34,878 nt of DNA, taken from NCBI GenBank assembly GCA_947505245.1, contig CANNIZ010000048.1, forward strand, positions 1-34,878, given 5' to 3'. Shown here in pieces: positions 1 to 7,087 of the stretch. The DNA comes from Pseudomonadota bacterium. Its GTDB lineage: Bacteria; Myxococcota_A; UBA796; GCA-2862545. The position numbers were made by a program, and so were the translations under genes. The notes under the pieces are model-generated. The model was not told the DNA's origin, made no database searches, and saw only the letters and a list, made by a program, of their open reading frames with translations. Each line of letters starts with the position of its first letter. Position 1 is the first letter of the stretch.

Positions 1-270
1 GACGGTGTCCCGGTCGCCATCCTCGAGGCGATGGCCGCTGGCCTGCCGGTGATCGCAGGAGCGGCGGGTGGTGTCCCCGAGGTCGTCGACGATGAGCTCG
101 GTTGGCTCGTCCCGCAGGACGACGACGACGCGCTGTTGGCCGCGCTCACCGCCGCAGCCGACCCGGGTGAGCGTGCGCGTCGCGGCCGCAACGGTCGGCA
201 GCGGATCCTCGACGGTCTCACGCTCGACCACCAGTGCGACGCTCTGCTCGCAGCTTGGAGATCGCCGTGA
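1..270 (+). CDS. Glycosyltransferase family 4, C-terminal fragment
   Basis: Only the last 89 residues are present; the frame is open from base 1, so the gene starts before the window. The segment reads VAILEAMAAGLPVIAG followed by GGVPEVV and GWLVP. This is the nucleotide-sugar binding C-terminal half of GT-B retaining glycosyltransferases (GT4, glycosyl transferases group 1), where the Glu of the LEAMA block contacts the donor sugar nucleotide. The protein ends shortly after a final helix, as usual for the family. Its TGA overlaps the GTG start of the following methylase, so the two are probably translationally coupled. The acceptor and pathway cannot be judged without the N-terminal half. 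Confidence 0.85.
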   Translation, partial: DGVPVAILEAMAAGLPVIAGAAGGVPEVVDDELGWLVPQDDDDALLAALTAAADPGERARRGRNGRQRILDGLTLDHQCDALLAAWRSP

Positions 271-1787
271 ACGAGGCGCTGCCGACCTACCTCGCGCGCC
301 TCGCCCGTGATGGGGCCCACGAACAGGCGGTGATCGCCGCCGCTGAGGCGCTGGCCGCCGATCCGTGGCGCACGATTCAGGTGGCCGGGCTGCTCGCGCG
401 CTGCGGCGTCGTGGTGGCGGATCGCGACCTCGGACTGACGGCGTCGTTGCGGGTCGTGCGCGCCGGGTCGCGTGCGTCGATCGCGACCGTGGAGGCGGGA
501 GCACCCTACCCGACGCTGCAGCACGCGGGGCGCACCGAGCGGGGCGCTTACGACACGCCGAAGGACATGGCGCGCCGCGTGGTTGCGTCCGCCGTCGCGA
601 GCGTCGAAGGTACGCTGCGCTCCGGGCTCGACCCGGCCTGTGGCACGGGCACGTTCCTGCTCGCGATGCACGAGGCGGGCGTGCAAGAGATCTATGGATC
701 TGACGTGGACGACCTCGCCCTCCAGATCGCGGCGATCGCGGTGCCGCGCGCCAAACTCGCGCACGCCGATGCGCTCGGCGACGGTCCAAAACACGATCTC
801 GTCGTCGGGAACCCGCCGTTCGTGCGGCCCGAACACCAGGACAAGGCCCTGCGTCTGGAGCTTCGCCGGCGGTTCCCCTGGCTCGCCGGACGCTTTGATC
901 TCGTCGTCCCGTTTGCGTCGGTCGCGGTCGATCGTGCGCGTTCGGGCGGCGCCGTAGGCCTCGTGTTGCCGGCGCCGATGATGATTCAGCCCTACGCGGC
1001 GGCGTTGCGGCGGTCGTGGGTCCTACGCCACCAGATCGTCGAACTGTCCGGGCCCTACGCGTTCCCCGGCGCGGCAGTGAACGTGGTGCGACTGGTCATG
1101 CGCGTCGATCGCGGCCCCGCGCCGCTGCCTGCGTTCGGGATCGCTCCCGAGGAACTGCTGCGGCTCGACAATGCGCCGCTCAACCCCGATCTGAAGCCTG
1201 GTGATGTCGCGCTCGTCGAGCGGATCCGAGCGCTGAGCGTGCCCCTCGGCGACCTTTGCCTCGTCGACACCGGGGTTGTCAGCCACCTGCCGGGCGGCTC
1301 GCGCGAGCGCCTGTTGTTCGATGAGCCGGGTCCAGGCCGGGTCAAGTACGCGGACGCGAAGGACCTGTTCGCGGGTCGACATCGCTACCTCGACTACCAG
1401 CCGGAACAGATGCACCGCGCGAAGTCGCCAGCGATGTTCGAGGTCCCGAAGATCGTCGTGCAGCGCCTGCGCGGCGACGGGGTCGTGCGCGCCCTGCTCG
1501 ACACGAGCGGGATCTACGTGGGCCACACCTGCACGGTCGTGGTGCCGCGCCCGGAGGTGGCGACGGTGCACCTGGACCGCCTGCTCGACCTGATCCGTTC
1601 GCCGCTCGTGAACGGCGTGATCCGCATCGAGCGCGGCGACCGCCTCGATCTCTACCCGCGCGACGTCGCGAGCTTCCCGGTGCCGACGCGGTGGTTTGCC
1701 GATCCGTCGGCGACGCTCGAGGATGCGTGGGCACTCGACCCGCGCGACGTCGAGGACCTGCTCCGGTTCAGCCGGGCGGCCACGTGA
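267..1787 (+). CDS. N6-adenine DNA methyltransferase, solitary, TaqI/Eco57I-like
   Basis: A 506-residue protein. I chose GTG at 267, which overlaps the previous TGA and has GGAG at 257-260; a GTG at 234 is also in frame but lies deep in the upstream gene. The visible gamma-class order is a GAYDTPKDMARRV block (about 93-105) resembling motif X, motif I DPACGTGTF (122-130, SAM binding) and motif IV NPPF (182-185, catalytic pocket for the target adenine). The C-terminal third (PKIVVQRL, then GIYVGHTCTVVV, ending in DLYPRDVASFPVP) looks like the TaqI/Eco57I target-recognition region. No endonuclease domain or neighbouring restriction gene is visible, so it may be a solitary methylase or a protein/RNA methylase of the same fold. 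Its 3' end overlaps the convergent HIT gene by 20 bases. Confidence 0.8.
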   Translation: MNEALPTYLARLARDGAHEQAVIAAAEALAADPWRTIQVAGLLARCGVVVADRDLGLTASLRVVRAGSRASIATVEAGAPYPTLQHAGRTERGAYDTPKDMARRVVASAVASVEGTLRSGLDPACGTGTFLLAMHEAGVQEIYGSDVDDLALQIAAIAVPRAKLAHADALGDGPKHDLVVGNPPFVRPEHQDKALRLELRRRFPWLAGRFDLVVPFASVAVDRARSGGAVGLVLPAPMMIQPYAAALRRSWVLRHQIVELSGPYAFPGAAVNVVRLVMRVDRGPAPLPAFGIAPEELLRLDNAPLNPDLKPGDVALVERIRALSVPLGDLCLVDTGVVSHLPGGSRERLLFDEPGPGRVKYADAKDLFAGRHRYLDYQPEQMHRAKSPAMFEVPKIVVQRLRGDGVVRALLDTSGIYVGHTCTVVVPRPEVATVHLDRLLDLIRSPLVNGVIRIERGDRLDLYPRDVASFPVPTRWFADPSATLEDAWALDPRDVEDLLRFSRAAT

Positions 1788-2106
1788 GGGCGCGCCCGCC
1801 GAGCACGTGAACGTGCAGGTGATCGACGCTCTGGCCCCCGTGGACACCGTTGTTGATCACGAGCCGATACCCGCTCTGCGCGACGCCTTCGGCTTCCGCG
1901 ACCTTCCGCGCGGCGACGAGGAGCTTGCCGAGCAGCAGCGCGTCGTCGTCCGTCGAGGACGAAACGCCCACGATCGCGCGCTTCGGGATCACGAGCACGT
2001 GCACGGGTGCCTGCGGCATGATGTCCCTGAACGCGAGCACCTCGTCGTCTTCGTAGACGATCTTCGCGGGGATCTGCTTGTCGATGATCTTCTGGAAGAT
2101 GGTCAT
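1768..2106 (-). CDS. HIT family (HINT-like) nucleotide hydrolase
   Basis: A 112-residue protein of typical HINT length. The histidine triad is HLHVHVLGG with His96, His98 and His100; the central His forms the transient nucleotidyl intermediate in this family, which hydrolyses phosphoramidates of purine nucleotides. The start MTIFQKI matches the family and overlaps the upstream cutA stop in an ATGA arrangement, implying translational coupling; an in-frame start ten codons earlier would lie inside cutA. Its last 20 bases overlap the 3' end of the convergent methylase. The C-terminus (RALTWPPG) carries the Trp-Pro end typical of HINT proteins. Physiological substrate is unknown; a general housekeeping role is inferred. 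Confidence 0.92.
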   Translation of the reverse strand: MTIFQKIIDKQIPAKIVYEDDEVLAFRDIMPQAPVHVLVIPKRAIVGVSSSTDDDALLLGKLLVAARKVAEAEGVAQSGYRLVINNGVHGGQSVDHLHVHVLGGRALTWPPG

Positions 2107-2423
2107 TTGGGCTCCGGCGCGAAGGATTCGACCCACCGCACATAGTCCGGGTTCGATCGCGCCGCGTCCACGTCGAGGACGATGATCTCGGGCACCTGGT
2201 ACGGGTGCACCTCGCGCAGCTTCGTGCGCAGCGCGTCCACGTTCGCGTCAGGTGCCTTGATCAGCAGCGTGGACTCGGCCTCTTCGCAGCGCTTGCCCTC
2301 CCACAGGAAGATGCTCTGCACGCCGGGGATGATGTTCACGCACGCCGCCAGGCCGGCGTCGATCACGGCGAGCGCCACTTCGCGGGCCTTGTCCGGCGGC
2401 GCGTTGCAGAGCACCACCACCAT
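2103..2423 (-). CDS. cutA: CutA1-type divalent-cation tolerance protein
   Basis: A 106-residue protein matching the short trimeric CutA1 family along its whole length: VVLCNAPPDKA at the N-terminus, GLAACVN, then SIFLWEGK, and the signature HPYQVPEIIVLDV near the C-terminus. The family resembles PII proteins in fold and is linked to copper and other divalent-metal tolerance, though the molecular role is unsettled. ATG at 2421-2423 follows the beta-helix gene stop by 3 bases. The TGA overlaps the HIT gene start, so beta-helix, cutA and HIT sit on one transcript in all likelihood. Nothing is truncated or unusual. Confidence 0.93.
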   Translation of the reverse strand: MVVVLCNAPPDKAREVALAVIDAGLAACVNIIPGVQSIFLWEGKRCEEAESTLLIKAPDANVDALRTKLREVHPYQVPEIIVLDVDAARSNPDYVRWVESFAPEPK

Positions 2424-2426
2424 GGG

Positions 2427-2990
2427 TCAGAGCCCGATCACGTGGCCCGGGAACTCGTCGTCGTTCTCGAACATCGCCACTTCGGTTCCGTCCAGCACCA
2501 CCGTCGGTACCCGGCTCGGGTTGCCGGTCACGAGCAGGTGTCCACCGATGTTACCGCCGACGAAACGCACCTTTGCGCCGTCCTGGATGCGTACGTTGCC
2601 AGCGATCTCGCAGCTGTCGAACTCGACCTCGCACGCGCCCTTGATCAGGACGTCATCGTTTGGGCCGAACCGTACCCGCACGAAGTGCACTTCGCCGGCG
2701 CGTACGCCCGCGCCGCAGGCTCCGCCCTGACGCGCGTGGTTGCCCTCGACTACGCAGTCCTCGAGCGTCACCACGGCACGCGCGTCTACGCGCACTCCGC
2801 CGCCGAGCTCAGCGCGGCCGCCGGTGAACGTGAGGTTCCGCGCGATGACGTCGGTCTCCTCCGTGGTGATGTGCAGCGCGGCGCCTCGGTCTCCCGCGTC
2901 GACCACGGCCCCAGGACCGCCGATGAAGACGCTGGATACTTCGACAAAGAGGCCGCCCTCGTGGCGGCCCTCGATGCTCGTCTCACTCAA
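2427..2990 (-). CDS. Predicted right-handed beta-helix-like protein
   Basis: A 187-residue protein of unassigned function. Short alternating strands separated by Gly/Asn/Asp turns (ARNLTFTGGRAELGGGVRVD, VTLEDCVVEGNHARQGGA, VEFDSCEIAGNVRIQDGA) form rungs of about 20-24 residues, the pattern of pectate-lyase-like parallel beta-helices. There is no signal peptide, membrane segment or visible catalytic motif. The start is TTG at 2988-2990, the only plausible initiator near the N-terminus, with GGCGGGTGA upstream in the calpain gene's tail. It begins 3 bases after the calpain stop and ends 3 bases before cutA, so it is probably co-expressed with the peptidase. It could be a binding partner, substrate or unrelated structural protein; the fold is inferred from the repeat rhythm only. 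Confidence 0.65.
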   Translation of the reverse strand: MSETSIEGRHEGGLFVEVSSVFIGGPGAVVDAGDRGAALHITTEETDVIARNLTFTGGRAELGGGVRVDARAVVTLEDCVVEGNHARQGGACGAGVRAGEVHFVRVRFGPNDDVLIKGACEVEFDSCEIAGNVRIQDGAKVRFVGGNIGGHLLVTGNPSRVPTVVLDGTEVAMFENDDEFPGHVIGL

Positions 2991-2993
2991 AAA

Positions 2994-4565
2994 TCACCCG
3001 CCGGTTTTGGCCTTGGGGATCTGGTTCGTCGACAGGCTGTCGAAGTACGTCAGGAACTCTTTCGGCGTGAGGGGCTTGGGCTGGTAGCTGCCCCACGGGT
3101 TGTAGAACTGCAGCTCGCCGCCGACGACGCCGGAGAACGCGTAGGCGTGGTTGCCGATGAGCATCTTGCTCGGCAGCACGACGCCGTGGGTCTCGAAGTG
3201 GACTTCCAGATCCTTCGCCGTCTTGGGCGCCTTGCCGGCCTTGTACTCGACCTTGACCGAGCTGTTCTTGTAGCCGACCTCGCCGGACTTCACGTCGGTG
3301 CCGATGATCTTGCCCGTCTTGGCCTCTTCCTCGCCCTGATCGTGGGCGGTGGCGACCTTCTTGCTCCCGTCCACGATCTCGAGCGTGTCGACCTGAACTT
3401 CGTTCCACGAGTGCTGCTGCGACAACGTGCCCGTGTAGGGGCCCGCGGCGGAGCCTGACAGCGGGGTCTGCTTGTCGACCTTCACGGAGTTGACGACGCC
3501 GGCGTAGATGGCGAGGCCGTCTTTTTGAGCCTTCTCGAAGTAGGGGACGACGTCCGCCTCCTTCATGGACGAGGGCGTCTTGTACTTGCTGGCCACGCCG
3601 GTCATCTCTTCCATGGCCTCGCCGCCGTCGCCGCCCTCGATCTTGTCGTATCCGCCCTTCCATTTCGCGTAGGCCTTCTCGACCACGGCGCCCCACAGGG
3701 CCTCCGTCGGGCCGACGTCGCCGGCGTAGGCGGGATCGTTGGTGGCGTTCTTGTCCATCGGCATGAACCCGTCGACTTCGACCTCTACCGGCTTCCTGCC
3801 CTTGTCGGAGCTCGCGTAGAACGTGACGATGTACCGCTTCTTCTTCTCGTCGTAACGGACCAGCCGCTTTGCGAAGTCGGGGTTCGCGAAGTGGAGTGCT
3901 GCCATGGACGAGATGAAGTAGCAGTCGCCGAGCGCGCCTTGGGTGGAGGGCGTCTTGTCCTTGCCCGACACGGACATGTCGGCCTTCATCTCCTTCCACT
4001 CGAGATCCTGGCGCATGCCTTCGTGGTCTTCGTCCATCGCAAGGCCGGGCTGGTCGCTGAAGGCGGTGTCTGCGACCCAGCCCTTCACGTTCTTCTCGCC
4101 CTGGCGGACGCTGACCTGCAGGAATCCAGTGCCGATCTGCTCAATTTTGGCACCAGTGCCGCTGTTGACCGTGGCGACCGTGGAGCCCTTGCCGGGATCG
4201 GACGTGAGCGCGACCGGACCGCCGGTGATGAGAGCGCCGGTGGATCCCTTCTTGAACTTCGACGGACGGGAGACCGGGTCCGCCGGCTTTGCCGGTTCCG
4301 CAGCTTTTGCCTTGGGCGTGGAGACGTCCGAGGCCGCACCCTTGCTGCCGCTCTTTGCGCCGACAGCGGGCGCTTTCGAGACCGCGGCGTCCGAGAGCAG
4401 CGTCGAGGTCTCGGCGGCGGGCGTCGCGAGGCCCGAAGCGACGGCCGCGTTTCCGACGGTGTCCTGGCTCGGCGTGGACGTCGGCGTCTTCGCGGGGCCG
4501 GTTGCGGGGCCGCCAGAACCCGTGGTGGTGCTGGTCGTTGGGGACTTGGTGCTGACGGTCGGCAT
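2994..4565 (-). CDS. Calpain-like (C2 family) cysteine peptidase with SH3-like domain
   Basis: A 523-residue protein. Residues 1-105 are low-complexity Ala/Pro/Ser/Thr/Lys and look disordered, with no signal peptide. Residues about 108-170 (ALITGGPVALTSDP through VKGWVAD) look like a bacterial SH3-type domain. The catalytic core follows: Gln209 and Cys215 in TQGALGDCYFISS (oxyanion Gln and nucleophile), His473 in GNHAYAFSGV, and Asn489 in FYNPWGS. These match the calpain triad contexts QGxxGDCYF, HAY and NPWG. ATG is preceded by GAGG at about 8 bases. No EF-hand is seen, so calcium dependence is unknown. It lies 48 bases after the sulfotransferase and 3 bases before the beta-helix gene. Substrate and site of action (cytoplasm, or export by a signal-independent route) cannot be told. 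Confidence 0.85.
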   Translation of the reverse strand: MPTVSTKSPTTSTTTGSGGPATGPAKTPTSTPSQDTVGNAAVASGLATPAAETSTLLSDAAVSKAPAVGAKSGSKGAASDVSTPKAKAAEPAKPADPVSRPSKFKKGSTGALITGGPVALTSDPGKGSTVATVNSGTGAKIEQIGTGFLQVSVRQGEKNVKGWVADTAFSDQPGLAMDEDHEGMRQDLEWKEMKADMSVSGKDKTPSTQGALGDCYFISSMAALHFANPDFAKRLVRYDEKKKRYIVTFYASSDKGRKPVEVEVDGFMPMDKNATNDPAYAGDVGPTEALWGAVVEKAYAKWKGGYDKIEGGDGGEAMEEMTGVASKYKTPSSMKEADVVPYFEKAQKDGLAIYAGVVNSVKVDKQTPLSGSAAGPYTGTLSQQHSWNEVQVDTLEIVDGSKKVATAHDQGEEEAKTGKIIGTDVKSGEVGYKNSSVKVEYKAGKAPKTAKDLEVHFETHGVVLPSKMLIGNHAYAFSGVVGGELQFYNPWGSYQPKPLTPKEFLTYFDSLSTNQIPKAKTGG

Positions 4566-4613
4566 AAAACACCTCGGGAGGAGTCCAAAGGGACCTTGTC
4601 AGCGTACCACGGC

Positions 4614-6521
4614 TCAGGTCGGCGTGAACTCCCGCTCGTACAGGACGTCCACCGTCGGCGTTGGAACGTCCCCTTCGGGGAGCAGGGAGCGGATGAGCAG
4701 GTAGCCGGACTGGCGCCCGCCGGTGTCGAGCCAGTTGGTCGCTCCGTTCGACCGATGACCGACGACGAGCTCGTAACTGCCGTCTGGTGCGACGATCGTG
4801 CGCTGGTTGAGCGCGACCTGCGAACGCTCGTAGTCGAGGCTCTGCATCCAAAGATCGTAGAGGCAGAAGCTTACGTATCGGGCCTTCGGCAGCTTCCCGC
4901 GGACGCGGAGCAGCTGGTCGGGGCCGATCCGCCACCAGCACGCGAGGTAGCTGTTGTCCGGCGTCGGAAACAGCTGCTCACCGCCGATCGGCAGGCACCG
5001 GTTGAGCGCCCCGACGCTGGCCATCTTCCAGGTCTGGAGCGTGCGTTCGAAGGTCGCCTCGAGGTTGCGCCGAGCGCGCTCGACGCCCTTGGTGATCGCT
5101 TCGGGATCGAGCACCTTGGCGCGGGGACCGCCAACCAGCTCGACGTGCACCTCGATCGGCGCCTCCGTCGCGCGGTCCGAGAAGTACTGGCGCACCATGA
5201 CCGCGGTCTCGTCGCCGTCGGCGCGCAGCCAGGTGCCGGTGGTGGCGGGTTGGTTCACAGCGATGGAGACGTCGAACGTGCCGTCAGGCCGCACATACTC
5301 GACGTCGCGCAGGCGGTTTCCGATCTGGCCGCCGCGCCGGTACAGCAGGATGCCGGTGTACGTCGTGCCGGCGGGGACGCGCCCCCAAACGCGGTAAACG
5401 CGGCCTGAATCCGCTTGGAAGCCGATCGGGGCGCGCCAGTAGTCGGTGTCCGGGTTGTCGGCGAACTGCTTGCGGGTGGGGCCTTCGGCGTGGCGCAGCA
5501 GCGGCACGTCGGGATCGCCGTTCTCGACGAACAGATCGAGCGAGTGCGCGAGCTGGCGCATCAGGAACCGGCGGCCTTCGACGGCGTCGACGTCGGACGG
5601 GACGTCAATGCTGCGCTCGAGGCGCTGGACCGTGTCGAGCAGGTCGGTGATCGACGCGCTGGTGCGCGTGATCGGCGGCGGGGCGATCCGGCCGAGGTCG
5701 TAGCCGAGCTCCCGCGCGAGCGCGTGGGTGTCCGGGCCGACGGAGGACGGATCGAAGCCTTCCAACCACTTCGTCGCGAGCTCGGGCTGAATCTTGCCGC
5801 GCCCGGCGAGGTTCGGGTCGCCGACGGCGCGCGCGCCGGGCGGGCCTTCGCGCATCCGGTCCCCTTCGTACGGGGTGAGGAGCGCGTCGTCCCAAGGCAC
5901 GCCGAGGGCCTCGCAAACGGGCGTGAGCGCCTGTTTCGCGGCGTCGGTGACGATGTCCTCGTACTTCACGAGCGCCTTGCGTTCGGCGGGCAGCGTCTCG
6001 AAGAACCGCTTGATGTTCTTGTTGCAGGTAGCCCAGATGTCGCGCGGATCGCCGGCGTACCCGCGGAGCAGCACCTCGGCCATCGGCATGTTCTGGATCG
6101 AGCGCACCACGCTGCCCGGGTGGCGAACGATCCACACCCAGCGCGCGTCGGGGTACCAGCGCGCGAGGCGCTCGAGCGCGGCGGGCTCGGCGGAGAGGTG
6201 GGGGCACTTGTCGACCAGGATCTTGTCGCCGATCCGCTCCCGAAGCCAGTCGTAGACCTCGGGCACGGTCTTGTCGTCGAGCGTGGCCTCAATCGCCTTT
6301 GCCTGTTCGGGGTCGCAGTGTTCGAACTCGACGATCGCGCGCCGCAGACCACCCTTCTCCCACCAACGTTCGCCGAGGACGCGCTTGCGGTCGGCCATGG
6401 TGGTGAACGGGGCGATCACCATCTCGGGAGGGCTGAACAGCTGCGGGTGGCCCGCCATCATCACGCGGAGGAGCGTCGTGCCGCTGCGCGGCGCACCGAG
6501 GACGAAACACAACGGACGCAT
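4614..6521 (-). CDS. Sulfotransferase fused to a DUF1214-like domain
   Basis: A 635-residue two-part protein. Residues 1 to about 285 are a PAPS-dependent sulfotransferase: the 5'-phosphosulfate loop GAPRSGTTLL is at 9-18 and the 3'-phosphate loop RHPGSVVRS begins at 133, with DKCPH at 104-108 before it. This part alone has the length of a full bacterial sulfotransferase. Residues about 330-635 are different: YVSFCLYDLW, APDGSYELVVGH, NWLDTGGR and GYLLIRSLLPEG follow the order seen in DUF1214 proteins (usually paired with DUF1254), a beta-rich domain of unknown function. The fusion is one continuous frame with no internal stop. ATG at 6519-6521 starts 7 bases after the broken lipoprotein gene. 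The acceptor is unknown; a lipid or glycan is a guess. Confidence 0.85.
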   Translation of the reverse strand: MRPLCFVLGAPRSGTTLLRVMMAGHPQLFSPPEMVIAPFTTMADRKRVLGERWWEKGGLRRAIVEFEHCDPEQAKAIEATLDDKTVPEVYDWLRERIGDKILVDKCPHLSAEPAALERLARWYPDARWVWIVRHPGSVVRSIQNMPMAEVLLRGYAGDPRDIWATCNKNIKRFFETLPAERKALVKYEDIVTDAAKQALTPVCEALGVPWDDALLTPYEGDRMREGPPGARAVGDPNLAGRGKIQPELATKWLEGFDPSSVGPDTHALARELGYDLGRIAPPPITRTSASITDLLDTVQRLERSIDVPSDVDAVEGRRFLMRQLAHSLDLFVENGDPDVPLLRHAEGPTRKQFADNPDTDYWRAPIGFQADSGRVYRVWGRVPAGTTYTGILLYRRGGQIGNRLRDVEYVRPDGTFDVSIAVNQPATTGTWLRADGDETAVMVRQYFSDRATEAPIEVHVELVGGPRAKVLDPEAITKGVERARRNLEATFERTLQTWKMASVGALNRCLPIGGEQLFPTPDNSYLACWWRIGPDQLLRVRGKLPKARYVSFCLYDLWMQSLDYERSQVALNQRTIVAPDGSYELVVGHRSNGATNWLDTGGRQSGYLLIRSLLPEGDVPTPTVDVLYEREFTPT

Positions 6522-6528
6522 CAGGACC

Positions 6529-7080
6529 TCACGGAGCGCAGGTATTCACGATGGCGAGGCAGGCGACGGGTGTTGCTGAAGCTGGGATCGCGTACGCGAC
6601 GCCGTACGTCCCGATCATCTCGCACACGCTCTCGCAGGCGCCGGAAGGGTCTTCCAGCGCCATGCGCACGGTACCATCGGCGCCGACACCGTTCTGGGTG
6701 AGGCGCGCGCCACACGTTGACGAGATGTCCCAGCGGATCACGACGACCTGCTCGGAGCCGAAGTCCACGGCGCGCGTCGCGCTGTTGGCGCCGAGGAGAG
6801 CGGTCCACGCGCCTGCGTCCGTGACGACCTGTACTGACGGCTGGTCCACCTCGCCGAGTGGGCCCTCGTACACGAGGTTGTCGCGGCTGATCGGCGCCGG
6901 GTCTCCCGCGCACGCGTCGCTCCACACGGCGTGATCGACGCAGTTTGGCCCAAATGGGGCGCTGCACTAGGGAAGCGAGGGCACGGGCCACAGGCCGGTC
7001 GGGCCGCCGTCGCCCCCGGGGCCGGTGTCGGTGTCCGTGCCGTGGCAGGCTGCGAGAGCGAACAGGACCACGGCGCGCAT
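6529..7080 (-). pseudogene. Cys-containing lipoprotein interrupted by an in-frame TAG
   Basis: Starting at ATG 7078-7080 (GGAG just upstream), the frame encodes a lipoprotein signal MRAVVLFALAAC, a Gly/Asp/Thr-rich linker ending VPSLP, and then TAG at 6967-6969. The same frame continues without pause as CSAPFGPNCVDHAVWSDAC and on to TGA at 6529-6531, 183 codons in all counting the TAG. The downstream part has several Cys residues and short beta-like strands; no family is recognised. Reading before and after the TAG in one frame, with a lipobox and linker in the right place, argues that this was one gene. Either a nonsense mutation or a sequencing/assembly error explains it; a restart at GTG 6925-6927 would give a cytoplasmic fragment. 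TAG ends at least ten intact genes here, so general amber readthrough is unlikely. Confidence 0.7.
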
Positions 7081-7087
7081 CGGACTC

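Noticed and set aside
2205..6701. Very long open frames on the plus strand opposite the calpain and sulfotransferase genes
   Set aside because: Their translations are low-complexity Arg/Ala/Val/Gly sequence with no motifs, while the minus strand encodes recognisable families. High GC in third positions keeps the antisense frames open.
6967..6969. Pyrrolysine insertion at the amber codon
   Set aside because: No pyl gene or insertion element is visible, the protein is not of a known pyrrolysine class, and TAG is a routine stop for many neighbouring genes.
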